Assembly: GCF_024139115.2 (NCBI RefSeq)
Contig: NC_085139.1
Coordinates: forward strand, 140,064,097-140,128,096
Length of the DNA: 64,000 nt
Source: Armigeres subalbatus
Taxonomy: Eukaryota; Arthropoda; Insecta; Diptera; Culicidae
Reading direction: 5' to 3'
The position numbers and the translations under genes were made by a program. Positions 1 to 11,689 of the stretch are shown here, piece by piece. The notes under the pieces were generated by a model. That model saw nothing but the letters and a program-made list of their open reading frames with translations, did not search any database and was not told the DNA's origin. Position 1 is the first letter of the stretch. The number at the start of each line of letters is the position of its first letter.

Positions 1-1415
1 ATTTGGATTGGATTGGATTTGGATTTGATTTGGATTGGATTTGGATTGGATTTGGATTGGATTTGGATTTGACTTGGATTAGGTTTGGATTAGATTTGAA
101 TTGGATTTGGATTGGTTGCGTTGGTTTGGATTGGTTTGGATTGGTTTGGTTTGGATTGGTTTGGATTGGTTTGGATTGGTTTGAACTGGTTTGGTTTGGA
201 TTGGTTTGGATTGGTTTGGTTGGATTTGGATTGGTTTGGATTGGTTTGGATTGGTTTGGATTGGTTTGAATTGGTTTGGATTGGTTTGGATTTGATTTGC
301 ATTGGTTTGGTTTGATTTGGATTGGGTTTGGATTGGTTTGAATTTTGTTTGGATTAGATTTGGATTGGTTTGGATTGGTTTGGATTGGTTGCATTGGTTT
401 GGATTGGTTTGGACTGGTTTGGATTGGTTTGGATTGGTTCGGATGGGATTTGGATTGGTTTGGATGGGTTTGGATTGGATTTGGATTGGATTTGGATTGG
501 ATTTGGATTGGATTTGGATTGGATTTGGATTGGATTTGGATTGGATTTGGATTGGATTTGAATTGGATTTGGATTGGATTCAAATTGGATTTGCATTGTA
601 TTTCGATTGAATTGGATTTGGATTGGATTTGGATTCGATTTGGATTGGATTTGTGTCGGATTTGGATTTGGATTGAATTTGAATTGGATTTGGATTGGAA
701 TTGAATTTTGTTTGGATTTAAATTGGATTTGTATTGCATTTGGATTAGATTTGGATTGTATTTTAATTGAATTTGAATTGGATTTTGGTTGAATTTAGAT
801 TGGATTTGGATTATATTTGGATTGGATTTTGATTGTATTTAGAATTGGATTTGTATTGGTTTGAATTTGGATTAGTTTTGGATTGTATTTGCTTTAGAAT
901 TGGATTTGGTTTGGATTGGATTTGGATAGGAATTAGATTGGATTAGGATTGAATTTGTATTGGATTTAGGTTGGATTTTGATTGAATTTGGATTCGATTT
1001 TGGTTGAATTGGGTTTTTATAGTGTTTGAATAGGAATTGGATTGGATTTGTATTGGATTTTGATTGAATTTGTTTCTATTAATTGGATTTGAGCTGGATC
1101 TGTATTGAATCTGTATTGAATTGAAATTGTTTTTTTCATTTTGATTGAATTGGGTTTTTATAGTGTTTGAATAGGAATTGGATTGGATTTGTATTGGATT
1201 TTGATTGAATTTGTTTCTATTAATTGGATTTGAACTGGATCTGTATTGAATCTGTATTGGATTGAATTTGTTTTTTTCATTTTGATTGAATTGGATTGGG
1301 ATACGATTAGGATTGACTCAAGATTGGTTTTGTTTTGTATTTTGATTGGAATTGGATGGGGTTTGGATTTGGAATGCTTTTGGAATGGATTGAATTTGGA
1401 TTGGATATACATTGC
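1..1415. repeat. TTGGAT-type satellite array
   Basis: Nearly pure TTGGAT / TTTGGATTGG repeats fill the first ~600 bases and decay gradually to about 1415. The + strand is almost devoid of C, so G and T lie on one strand. Because the hexamer is a multiple of three, the forward frames stay open and give low-complexity W-I-G-F-D-L strings; these are not genes. Near the right end a ~140-bp segment is tandemly duplicated (about 1005-1144 and 1145-1284), each copy sharing a TTGGGTTTTTATAGTGTTTG block, so a larger unit has formed on top of the hexamer. The array probably extends left of the window. Confidence 0.95.
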
Positions 1416-1639
1416 ATAACATTCCTCTTGAATTGAAAAAGAATTGTTGTATTGTATTTGGTTTAGAAATCCAACGCTACGGTTTGAATGTGATACATTT
1501 TAATTTTTTTTTTAGAAATTTACTCTTTTAATTGTAATTTATGTAACAATAAAAAAATAAAAGGATTCAAGGAGCCTAGAAACCTCGTCTGGGTCACGAC
1601 AAAAAGTACCTCTTATTATTTATTTATTCAGACTAAGGT

Positions 1640-1792
1640 CGAAGTGGCCTGTGTCTTCTCCATTTGGCTCGGTCCATGGCTACACGTCGCCAACCACGCA
1701 GTCTACGGAGGATCCACAAGTCATCTTTCACCTGATCGATCCACCTTGGCCGCTGCGCACCTCACCTTCTTGTGCCCGTCGGATTGGCCATG
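1640..1792 (-). pseudogene. LINE ORF2 C-terminal fragment
   Basis: The minus strand encodes a short stretch with the signature N-P-T-G-T-R-R followed by G-A-Q-R-P-R-W and an R-G-W-R tail, typical of the C-terminus of ORF2 in a common mosquito non-LTR retrotransposon family. On the low-coordinate side lies an ATTATTTATTTATTC block, i.e. an (AAAT)-type 3' tail on the minus strand, so this is the 3' end of a 5'-truncated insertion. The fragment at 10266-10482 has the same C-terminal signature. No reverse transcriptase core is present. Confidence 0.7.
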
Positions 1793-2095
1793 GTGATCCT
1801 TTATTCGTCTTTATTCGTCCCCTAGGTCTTTGCCGATTATATCGAGTCGTATTGTCTTTTATATTGCTTGTAATTATTGGTTTTCCAGGCGGCTTATTGG
1901 GCCTGCGCAAACCTCCTGTCTCGTCGGAGGGCCGTCGTGTCAGGTCTGTTTTGTGTCCCACCTGACACCCGGGCTTGTGTTTGTGCGCTTTGTGCTGCAC
2001 ACGGTCGCTTTGGTGGGGCCTACTTGCGGATGCATGCAGCTTTTTATAGGAGTTTAACAGGGCCCACGGTCAAACCCCACTACCTCTGAGGCTGT
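1793..2095. repeat. Unclassified GC-rich repeat remnant
   Basis: Base composition is clearly GC-richer than the flanks and includes GGGCCCACGGTCAAACCCC-like sequence that looks like non-coding retrotransposon material. Short frames cross it on both strands, but none resembles a known domain. It directly adjoins the LINE fragment and may be part of the same or an older insertion. I cannot name the family. Confidence 0.35.
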
Positions 2096-4560
2096 TGTAT
2101 TGGTCGCCTCATCGCCACCATGCGTTCAAATTTTCTCCAGTAAGAATCAATATTTCATAGAAAAATTCGAAAATTGTCAATGAGTCAGTATTTAAATACA
2201 AAATACCTATCTCTAAATAACCAGAAATATTAGCAAAACTAGAAAAATATTAGAAACGTAAAAATGCAATTGTATTAAAAAAATTCCACAAAGCAATCGA
2301 CATTTCCTAGTGAAACGACTTTGGAAAAAAGTTGAGCATTTTTTTTGCAAACTGAAAATTAATAAGGCCGTTACACATATTTATTAACAACTTAACTGTT
2401 TGACTTTCTGGATGAAGCGAGCGTCTTCCGCCAATATCGCTATCGTCGTCCCATTCCAAAGCGACCCACGATCTGTCATGTTCCCTGTGAACCACATCCG
2501 CTGTTTTGGCTGTCAATCTGCTAGCCCTTATTCTTCACTGCTAACCTCATTGGAATCAAGTGAATAGGGTTCGCAAACTTCGGCCTGGTTACAATAAAAA
2601 TCGTAATATTTCTTCTTGATTTTTGGGATATTTGAATTGGAGCTATTTTATGCTTACAGCACCAATTATTTGTTCATTAAAAGGCGTTTAACATCTTGTG
2701 GCCATTTGGTTAGCGAGGTTAGTAGTCGTTTCCCCTGCCTAGCTAGAGGAAGACTTCTCGTAACATAAAAAGTTTTCCACTGGTTCACCGGGTGTTGTGT
2801 AATAATTTATCGACAAATCTTTTATTTTCCTTTGCTCGCAACACAGTGTTCTACTTCTATTTATGTATCCCTAGAAGTGTTGGTAGACAGATGTACGATA
2901 TTCTGTTCATTCCTATCGAAGTGTCGGAGCAATGGATGTTACTTAATTAGATAATAATGGATCAAATTGTTATTATCATGAGGATTATCGTCGAGCAGAT
3001 CAGCTGTCTGCAAGGTCAATGAATCGATTGATCAGAAATTACTTTGCTATCTTGAATTGGAAAATCTTAACAAGACAGGCCGATGACATTCCGTAGCAAA
3101 GTTCTTCAACATTGAAATGAATAATAAGAAAATGGATCTAAAGAAACGCAAACATAAGACGATCGCGAGTTGCGCTCTCATTGCACTTGCGTAGGAGTCC
3201 TCCCGTTTGATGCGGTGGAAAAAATGTTACACATTCTTCGAGGTCAGAAACGTGCCTCAAATGGCAACATCAAAATGACTGGAAACAGTTATTCAGTTGG
3301 AATGCCAAACTGTCAAATTGTTACTAAACCGGCAGCTCGCCTAATTCGATAGGCTGGGCAGTTAAAGTCAACTTTCGTCCATTCTGAGTATGAAACTCAA
3401 CCGACTGGACGCGATGCAAAAATATGAATTTGTGCAAGCTGCAACGACCCAGCTAACGACAAGTGGATGCAATGGAAATGTCAACACTGTGCGATTGGAA
3501 ACTCACCCGAGCCAGCAAAATGCGCTATCGATTTTAATTAATCAGCACAATTCTGACTGTCGAGCTACGCTTCATGGTCCCGATGAAAGGGTCGCATCAG
3601 GGAAGCCCAGTGGCTTTCAATTTGTAAAGTGCATAGTTCCTTTTTTGTATGTTTATCGAGGTATTCTAAAATAACTTTTTGTTTTGGAAATTGAATATAT
3701 AAGCCAATAGTTATTTGATGTTTAACATTTCAGTTTATTCAACTCGTCAATAGTGCCCCACAAAACGTCGAAAGTAAAATATTGTTTTCGAAGCCCTAAA
3801 TTGTCACTACTAACGCATTGATTAAACTTTGACCATCCTGACCCATTTTCTCATTATATGTACATCAAAGTAATACAAACAATAATTTAATATATACAAA
3901 GATCTGAAAACGGCCGAGGAATGAAAAATTGTGTTTTTTTGTTTCGCCCCCCTTTTCAAGTTATCCTCTGACTAAACGAAAAATAATTTTAATTTACGTA
4001 TTTAAATGTTTCGAATGTTTTTTTTTCTAAACCAACATAAAAAATCTTATCTTTCAAATTCATATCAATTACAAAATCTGTTGGTCGACTAATCAAAATA
4101 TATACACTTCAATATGGTTGGCAATGATGCACTCATATATTGTAAACTGAAAAAGAGTTGGAAACTGCTCACACTCAGATCGTCCATCGACCGGCGGCAA
4201 GAATGGTAGTTAGCTGCGGAAGAGAACGGCGAAAAGTCATGTTCTTCTTTTATTTCCCTCTTCGCCTGGAATATGTGGGAGGAAAATTGTCACACAGCTG
4301 GTCGCATCGCATGTTTGCGCGAATGTTCATGTGACCCTCGTTGGGTAGAGTTTGAAATCGATTCAAGCTGAACCCGAGAAAAAAGTCATTCACCATTTAA
4401 AAATATTCAATCACGATGAAAGTTTTTATTCGAAGAAATTAATTTTAGAACGTGTAACCAGCAACGGGTTGGAAAATGTGAGACTTCAAACCTGATTCGA
4501 TTCTCTACCCGGGCTCATCTAACAATTTTTATGAAGTGCATGAGAGGCATGTTTGTTGAA
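2096..4560. other. AT-rich intergenic, no confident gene
   Basis: AT-rich sequence with only short frames. A minus-strand frame at about 2380-2516 encodes an acidic stretch (E-W-D-D-D-S-D) preceded by a CTAGCAG acceptor-like site, but no consensus GT donor follows, so an exon is only a weak possibility. Plus-strand frames at 3170-3352 and 3390-3674 show no recognisable domain. I see no clear transposon ends. Confidence 0.5.
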
Positions 4561-4680
4561 ACCGCACACGCGCGTGCTCGCGTTCTTCCTGCCAGATGAA
4601 TAAGCAACGATAAGCATAAATAGCGGCTTTCGGTTGTAATAGTTTGCGTCGCCTCAAAGCGATTTAGCACTTGCTATCTG
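4561..4680 (+). promoter_or_regulatory. Weak TATA-type promoter candidate
   Basis: An ATAAATAG TATA-like box starts at 4616, just downstream of a GATAAG motif and a CG-rich dyad (ACACGCGCGTG, ~4565). No TCAGTY initiator lies at the expected ~30-bp distance, and no convincing coding exon follows. The local rise in CpG in an AT-rich setting is the main reason to list it. Confidence 0.2.
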
Positions 4681-7009
4681 CGCCACAGTATTATGCATTT
4701 GTTGGGTACAGTTAAACTTTTAATACAGTATTGTATTTTTTTTGTAGTTGTAATGCAATCGCCTCCATGTAGCACAAAATTTATTGCACAAATCAATCAA
4801 TGATTTGATTTTGCGATTTTACTTGACATTGGTTGTTCATAATTATTGGAATTGGAATCACAATTACAAATACACAGGATTTTGTTTTTACACGATTTTT
4901 TTCGCTCGTATTTTTGATCGTGTGACTTCAATTTACCATCAAACTCTTCGCAACATGTTTCAAAAAATCCACAATAAATCGAAGAAAAATCACATGATAA
5001 TTAATATGCGTTAAACATTTAGGATGAGTGGAAAATTGAGAAAATGTAAATCGCGTTAAAAACAAAATCCAGTGTAGTAAATTTGACCTCTACAAGTTTG
5101 ATTGCCAGATTATGATTACCGCAATCTAAGAAGCCTTATTTTGGAGTAAAAAGGAATTGACCTCTCCTACAGGTTCGTTGAACTAATCCATTGTAGAACA
5201 ATCTACTATATGAAGACTTATAGAGGAATAGGATTTATTCGAAATCCATTTAATTATATTAGAATGTGTCTAGCGGAATGCATTTCGTGGAATGAATTTA
5301 CCAAATATATGTGTTTTCAAGTGCCTCGTATGTTCCCTTTTTAAAAAGTAGGGCCTTGATTGTAATCCAGATATAATATGGAAGGTATAAAAAAAATAAA
5401 ACAAAAAAGATGAATGAGACTAACCGCAAGAAGAGAATCCTACGCAAATGCCTTACCGATAGATAATCAAACAATGATAATTTTGTGGCTGCGTTGCATG
5501 TGGTAGCAGACAGTCCCGCTTTGAAACGTATGTCCAACCGCATGATATGACCTTAGGCCGACATCCACGACTTCGATACAAGACGGTGTTGAAACCGGAA
5601 CGAGAAATAGCATTTCTTCGAAAATCAACACGCTGTTCCACTGCAGTTTTTTTTTCGATCAGTAGCTTCAGAGAAGCGATTCCTATAGGGAAAGCTCAGC
5701 AAAATAAACATGCCTATAGTTGCAGATAAGATAGGCTCTACGTAGAAGGGTGGTCGATTCGCGCATAGATAGAGGATAGATAATTAGATTTCTTTCAACA
5801 CTTTCTTCTTTAGTCGTCTTTTTCATCGCACCAAGTTAGTTCTCGGCAACTGACCTGGTCTCTTCTCGATGTAGGCATGCTTTAAAAAGGCAGAATTGCC
5901 TTTAACGATGTTTGCATTTTTAATCTCTAGTGTTTGTTTTGCTGTTTTGAGTTATTATTGTTTTAAAGGCATGATCACTTGTAAGCCATTGAAGTTGTTT
6001 GAATTAAAAAACAAATTGAAAAACGTTAGCGTATATTCATTATTACGCTAATGCTTAGAACTGTGCAAATTTATAAATTTTGCTAGCCTAACAGCAACTA
6101 CGAATTGCATGATCATTTAGAGTGCTAAATTCATGCTCAAAAAATGTAAATCTAAAGTGAGTAAAACGTTAAATAATAATATATTACTTACTGTGTAATG
6201 TACATCTAGCCATAATTCTATATTAGTTATTTGATTTTATATTTGCACTTCTGAGTGTACACAGTAAAATATTATGAAAATTAGGCACGACGGAATTCAC
6301 AATTAAATGTAAAATTTGGTAACATAATGTGTAACAGACCATAATTTTAAGTTTCTGTGTTGTAAATGATAAAATCATTGAAATTTCTATTCAATATATC
6401 TTAATTTTACATGATTCTATCGGAAACCTTGGTGAACGAGCACGTGGCTGTCAAAACAAATCAAAACAAACCCCATTCCATTTCTTGCAAACCGCAACTG
6501 GAACCTAATTTATTCACGTTTACCAAATGTATATATTCGAATATCCCAATAATATGATAGTCCTGTTGCAGCTTTTCATCGTTATAACTCAATGGTGTTC
6601 GAACATTTCGGCCAGAAATCTGTGATGCATTCAGCTTACTGAGTCTCAAACTATTCCGTCTCGAAGGAGTTTCCGTGTCATGTAAATTTAAGCTATCATC
6701 CAGCCTGATGAAGAATTATGGAATCACCCAAACGCTTAACCTGTTACACTTTGATCGACTCGAAATCATGAAGCAGAAATACTCGAGAGACTAACAAGTC
6801 GGGCTCTAACTCTTCGGACCCTAGTTCAATTCCCATGCTCTGCTCCATTTTTGTGTTTTCCAATAAAAATAAGAACTGTAAAATACCAGCACGCGTAAAT
6901 TTAAAGCAACCTATAACTTTCGGTGGAAAAGTTTAACACGGAGCAGATTTTTTACATCTACTTTAACGGAAATTTACAGGTTTTGTTCGTACTGTACTAT
7001 AGACCTTTG
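4681..7009. other. AT-rich intergenic, no confident gene
   Basis: Only short low-information frames occur, such as + 4784-5014 and - 5298-5543; the latter is a hydrophobic frame without family resemblance. ACACAG-containing and poly-A/T stretches near 6250-6430 and 6850-7000 resemble degraded MITE ends, but I could not pair them into inverted repeats with a target duplication. Confidence 0.5.
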
Positions 7010-7540
7010 CGATATCGGAAAAGGTTTTACCGACGAAGGGGTCATATACCACATCTACAAGAAAAGCGATAAGCTAGAATATGAGAACTTTCGAACGATT
7101 ACCATGCTAAATGCCGCCTACAAAGTGATATCACAGAGCATCCTCTGTCACCAATCACGATAATGATTTTTACTGTACGGCAAATTTCTTCAAAAATGCC
7201 GTGAATATCAGGTCCCAATGCACCATATGTTTATTGAATTAAGCCGGCACTTGATAGTCTTGACCACGCAGATCATAGACGAGAACAGCTTTCCCAGGAA
7301 GCTTACGAGACAAAAGCAACGTTGGATAGTGCGTAAAATAGATTTCGGGCGAACACTTTAGTTCGTTCGAATTCCACCGGGAACTACGACAAGGTGAAGT
7401 GCCTGTTGTTTAACATTGCGCTAGAAGGTGTTTTGTGGAGCACCGGGTGTAGCAGCCAGGAGGTCCGATTTTCAACAGTGTTAAGCTGCATTTCCTGACA
7501 TTACGTCCGTACGCTATCGCTTACTGATAGAGAAGGACGT
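7010..7540 (+). pseudogene. Degenerate LINE reverse-transcriptase fragment
   Basis: A plus-strand frame around 7030-7160 reads G-V-I-Y-H-I-Y-K-K-S-D-K-L followed by N-F-R-T-I-T-M-L-N-A-A-Y-K-V. This matches the conserved RT1/RT2 blocks (P-I-Y-K-K-G-D, N-[FY]-R-x-I-x-x-L-N) of non-LTR reverse transcriptases. Further downstream, pieces recalling later RT blocks appear in shifting frames (N-I-A-L-E-G-V around 7415). Frameshifts and stops throughout show a dead copy. A hAT-like MITE lies immediately downstream at 7610. Confidence 0.65.
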
Positions 7541-7609
7541 GTCGAGTCGTGGCCTGCTATTCACTGGTCATTAGCATCGAACGGATCCGTTATACAGCGT
7601 TATACCGGA

Positions 7610-8159
7610 CTAGGATAGGATGTGACAATTGAATTGCGACTGCCTTGTTGTTTCCTCAGTCGGTTGCTTCGACGAGGTGGTGGCCAGTGCTTCCGAATAA
7701 TTTTTATGCAAAATCCACCAAACAATATATGTAACAAATTCATGTTTTCTCGTTCATTTCTTTCATTATTCGTAATAAAAGATGCTATGTACTATCAGAA
7801 AAAAGTTTTCACATGGAATTAGATGAGTTTTATAGTGAAATGGTTAAAAAGTTGATAAATAATGCTTCAAATCAAGTGTTTTAAATAAGCATAACACTTG
7901 AGAATCATGCATACATCATTTGTAGTCTAGCCTAAATTAATTTTACTCAAAAAATCAAAAATCAAACTTTTGAATTTTTCCATGAATTTCAATTTATTTA
8001 CCCAGCAACACGGCCAGGGTAATAACAAGCTGCCCTTTCGAAAATGTGATACCGCCGATCGAAGTAATCGATTGTCATTTTCACCCAATCAGCAACCGGT
8101 ACGATTTTGACAGAAAATCGGTACGATTTTTACTGACTAATTGGCACATCCTATCCTAG
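7610..8159. mobile_element. hAT-type MITE (550 bp)
   Basis: The ends are inverted repeats CTAGGATAGGATGTG...CACATCCTATCCTAG, with homology continuing a few bases inward. They are flanked by a perfect 8-bp direct repeat ATACCGGA at 7602-7609 and 8160-8167. An 8-bp duplication and this TIR style fit the hAT superfamily. No transposase is encoded, so the element is non-autonomous. Confidence 0.85.
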
Positions 8160-9623
8160 ATACCGGATAGTGTGGAAAGATAACAACATCTCAATTGTTT
8201 ATTGTTTGGTACATCAACAAACGATTAGGTCCTAATGATGGTTATCCTTATTTGCAATACTAATAAAAGCCTTGACAATAAAAACAGCGTTAATTGTTTT
8301 ACATGGCAGAATAATCCCTTGTAAAATTACGACGAATCGTCTGTCGGGATAGATTAAAATCAATACCTGGGGAAATCTCGTTGAATGCCCGTTGTAGACC
8401 CACCAGCGCTCCACGTTGTCCGTAATTCTTTCTACGAAAAGGTATCCTCTGCATTCCGTTATTCAGAAGTTCAGGGCAGTCCATTCTGCCTTGGAGCGTT
8501 TCAGCTACAACCATTGCCCGTGCAATGTGCCTTCGCAGTTGTAGATTTTCGAGATTAATCTGTTGACAATGGCTGCTGTAACTGGGTAACTGGAATGGGT
8601 CTCGCCATGGAAGCAACCCAAGAGCAAAACGAATGAAGCGGCGTTGAACAGATTCAATTCTTGCTGATCCGTTCTGGTAACTAGGATGCCAGACAGCGGA
8701 ACAATATTCCAGCGTAGATCGAACCAACGAACAGGACATCTTCAAGCAATAAACATCGGTGAAGCCGTTGGCGATGCAAAAGATGAATCCGTATGTTCTA
8801 GAGGCCTTCTCAATCACATAAGAGACATGATGCTTGAATGTTAGCTGCGTATCCAGAATAACGCCAAGATCCTTTATGCAGTCCACACGTTGCATCACAT
8901 TTCCGTTGAGCTCGTAGTTGTAAATTATTGGCTGACGTACGTGAGTGAAAGAGATCACTGAGCAATGAGCATGTGCTAGGATTTACAACCTTCCGGTGGA
9001 ATCGGTACCAAGTGCCAAACGAATTAATATCTTGTTGTAGGTCCATTGCGTCAGAGATCGACCGGGCCAGTGCATAGAGCTTCATACTATCCGCATACGA
9101 CAGTCACGGTCCTCGGAGCAGACTGTTGACATCGTTGAAATACAAGAGGAATATCAAGATGGCTTCCTTGAGGAATGCCTTAGGTTGCCAAAAATTCGGT
9201 GGATTGGGAATCGCCCACAGTAAGATAAGAATGGCAACAGCGCAAAAGATAACCAGCAATGCCAAGTGTTTCCAATTTCGCAACCGTAATAGCGTGGTTA
9301 ATTTTATCGAAAGCTGCAGATAGGTTCGTATAAACAACGTCCGCTTGTGATTTGTGCAGACAAAGCTGTCGGAAATGCTTGAAGTTAGGCACAAGAGATT
9401 AGTAGTCGTAGATCTGCCTGAGATAAACCCATGTTGATCGGCACTCAGATGTTATGAACGGTTCTGTTATCACTAGCTTGAATAATTTGGATACAACGCA
9501 CAAGAATGAGATGCCGCGATAATTGTTGACATCTTTTCGATGGGAGTGAGCAGAAGTTCGGTGTGCCTTTTCAAAAACGTGGACGGAATGCCGTCCGGAC
9601 CTGCATTCATAGATGATTTTAAC

Positions 9624-10041
9624 TAGGGATCCTATATTAAGAGATGTGCGAATACTTTTCCAGACGATTTAGCAACGCTGTTATTTTCGTAAACAAACGC
9701 TGCCAGCACTTGCCGCAGTGAAAAATGTTTAGGCTTGCACATGACTTTACATTCGACACTTTTTGATTATTTTGTCTATCCTCTAGCAGTGCATTTACGC
9801 TAAAATTAAAGAGCAATACGAATGAACACGATATAAGGCATCAACTAGATTACTTTTACTTACGAAATCAAAACAAATTGTTTATTCGATAAAACTTTTC
9901 ATAAAATCTATTTCACCAAAATCGCAATACCTTTCGATCTGCAACAATAACGATGTTCATTTGGCTCAGACTTTGACAGTTCTCAATGCTCGATTGGCTC
10001 AAGATGGCCGCTTTCGCATATCTCTGAATGTAGGATCCCTA
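9624..10041. mobile_element. hAT-type MITE inserted in LINE (418 bp)
   Basis: Terminal inverted repeats of ~29 bp begin TAGGGATCCTA and end TAGGATCCCTA, and the TIR continues through GAGATRTGCGAA. The flanking 8-bp direct repeat ATTTTAAC occurs at 9616-9623 and 10042-10049. The element sits within the CR1-like LINE and interrupts it between the linker and the first RT block. No coding capacity. Confidence 0.88.
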
Positions 10042-10265
10042 ATTTTAACTGTGAGTTAGTTCTACGGATCATATCTGCATCTACGAAGTGATCCCGGCTG
10101 AAGGGATGTTGTTGGCAGCCTCCGCGAGTATGACATTAGAGATGACTTCATTACAATAGGTGCACGCAAACTTGTCGGCAAATAGCTGGCAGATGGATTG
10201 GGGCGTTGAGACCACTTCCTCGTCCAGAGTTATTGTCATTGGTGCATATGTGTCATCAATACACA

Positions 10266-10482
10266 TTCGTTTATTTCATTTCATTTATTTAGTCTACATC
10301 TAAAAAGATAACACTGAATCAACAATTTAACGCCACAATACACGATTCGATTCCGCATCTCTCCACCCTCGAATACGCCCCACGCTCGCCAAGTCGTTTT
10401 GCACCCGGTCTGCCCATTTCGCTCGCTGCGCTCCACGCCGTCTCGTACCTGCCGGATCGGAAGCGAACACCATCTTTGCAGG
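10266..10482 (-). mobile_element. 5'-truncated LINE copy with 14-bp TSD
   Basis: The flanking direct repeat GTCATCAATACACA occurs at 10252-10265 and 10483-10496. The insert's minus strand encodes D-P-A-G-T-R-R-R-G-A-Q-R and R-G-W-R-D-A-E, the same ORF2 C-terminus as at 1640-1792, and ends in an (AAAT)-like 3' tail at the low-coordinate edge. The 14-bp duplication, 5' truncation and 3' tail are hallmarks of target-primed reverse transcription. It splits the ORF of the older CR1-like LINE. Confidence 0.88.
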
Positions 10483-10560
10483 GTCATCAATACACACTGG
10501 ACGTGAATTATCCAACTCGCAAGATATCTCTGAAAAAGGTGAAATATACACCGAAACGTC

Positions 10561-11309
10561 GGAAAATAGACGCAATAACGTTTTAGCTGCTTTATAAGAC
10601 TGAAAGACCCGATAATAGTCAAACAAAATTGAGCACAACAGTCGAAAGCATTTTCTCAAGTCTTACACAAATACAATATCCGTGTTTAATATACGAACCC
10701 ACATGCAAACCCGATGTATCAAGTTAAAACCAAAAGCTTAGGCCAATATCGAAATGTAGCTCATATATGAAAATCTTTTTTATTGGGGTATCCAGCTGGA
10801 GCTAAATGGTAGCTTAAATTGTCAAGACTGGACCCGAACAGAAGTTTTGAATCTACTAAGATCAATACTTAGAAGTCTATGTTGACCGCTTGAACACTAT
10901 TTGTTTGAGTATTGTTGAAGCTAGTAGAATCTCAATATTTATGTTTTGTATAGATTTCCCTTTTCCCTCAAGTCTATTTATCGTCAGCCTGTCAATAATT
11001 AACCAAACAAATAATGGAAGCTTCAAAGACACAATTTGTAGAGAATTTAAATATAAAATTGTGTTTAGAGTTTCTTGGAGCCGACATTCAATATCTAATA
11101 GCAGTCTATGTTGACAACGGGTGATACTATTGCCACCTCCAAGTAACACTTAAATTAGGGATATTATTATGATGGTGTTTAAACAAGTTATGTTTATAAT
11201 GAATCGAAATATTAATCTAAGAACTTCTCTTGTCTTGATGCGGTTAAAGAAGTAGTTTGGAGAATTGTACCCAAGATTGTACCTATCGTTTTGTTTTCTT
11301 TCAATTGAA
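10561..11309. other. No confident gene
   Basis: AT-rich, with only short frames. A TCTATGTTGAC block recurs at about 10877 and 11105, and the minus-strand frame between them has no recognisable domain. The region ends at the 5-bp target duplication of the LTR element. Confidence 0.5.
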
Positions 11310-11314
11310 GTGAT

Positions 11315-11536
11315 TGTCGTGTCCGGAGGAGACGGCTGCATCCGAATCAGCCGTCTCCAGCTGCTGCTCGATCCGCAGCAGCTCGGAAGCATTACTACTT
11401 CCCGCGAAGTACATCACAAAACTGAAATCTGACTTCGTTCAGCTGTCACTCTCACATCTGGTACTTATAACTAACGTATATGCCCTCTTATTCAATTCAA
11501 TCTATATATTTGATTATATCCATCTCAATCCCTACA
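11315..11536 (-). repeat. LTR, intact copy (222 bp)
   Basis: This long terminal repeat is about 96% identical to the right-hand LTR once the MITE is removed: roughly eight substitutions and a 4-bp indel at GCGAAG versus GCGGAATAAA. It carries two adjacent perfect dyads, GGAGACGGCT...AGCCGTCTCC and AGCTGCTGC...GCAGCAGCT (about 11325-11390), able to form tandem hairpins in RNA. It preserves the empty site of the MITE found in the other LTR. Confidence 0.85.
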
Positions 11537-11689
11537 TCATCCCCCTACTCTACTCTTTAACAATATTATTATTATTATTTTACTCTACTATATAATACCT
11601 AAGAACATCAATCTAGTAACGAAATCAGTAAAAAAAATCATTACCAATATTCAACGCAAATCTTTGCTGATAAGGTCTCACTCTTTATT

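Larger units (their letters stand above)
8299..10560 (-). pseudogene. CR1-like LINE ORF2 pseudogene, twice interrupted
   Basis: Read from high to low coordinates, the minus strand gives pre-RT linker (10483 upward and 10042-10265), N-N-Y-R-G-I-S RT block (about 9520-9540), D-L-S-A-A-F-D RT block (about 9320), L-L-Y-F-N-D-V block (about 9130), the catalytic box, and a long C-terminal ORF of 219 codons (8299-8958) with S-A-V-W-H-P and R-R-F-I-R-F motifs. The family is APE-type, Jockey superfamily, probably CR1-like. The catalytic Y-A-D-D box reads Y-A-D-S at 9086-9097, so it is dead. A frameshift lies near 8960 and several more upstream. Two younger insertions split it: a hAT MITE (9624-10041) and a 5'-truncated LINE (10266-10482). 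Skipping them rejoins the coding frames in order. Confidence 0.85.
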
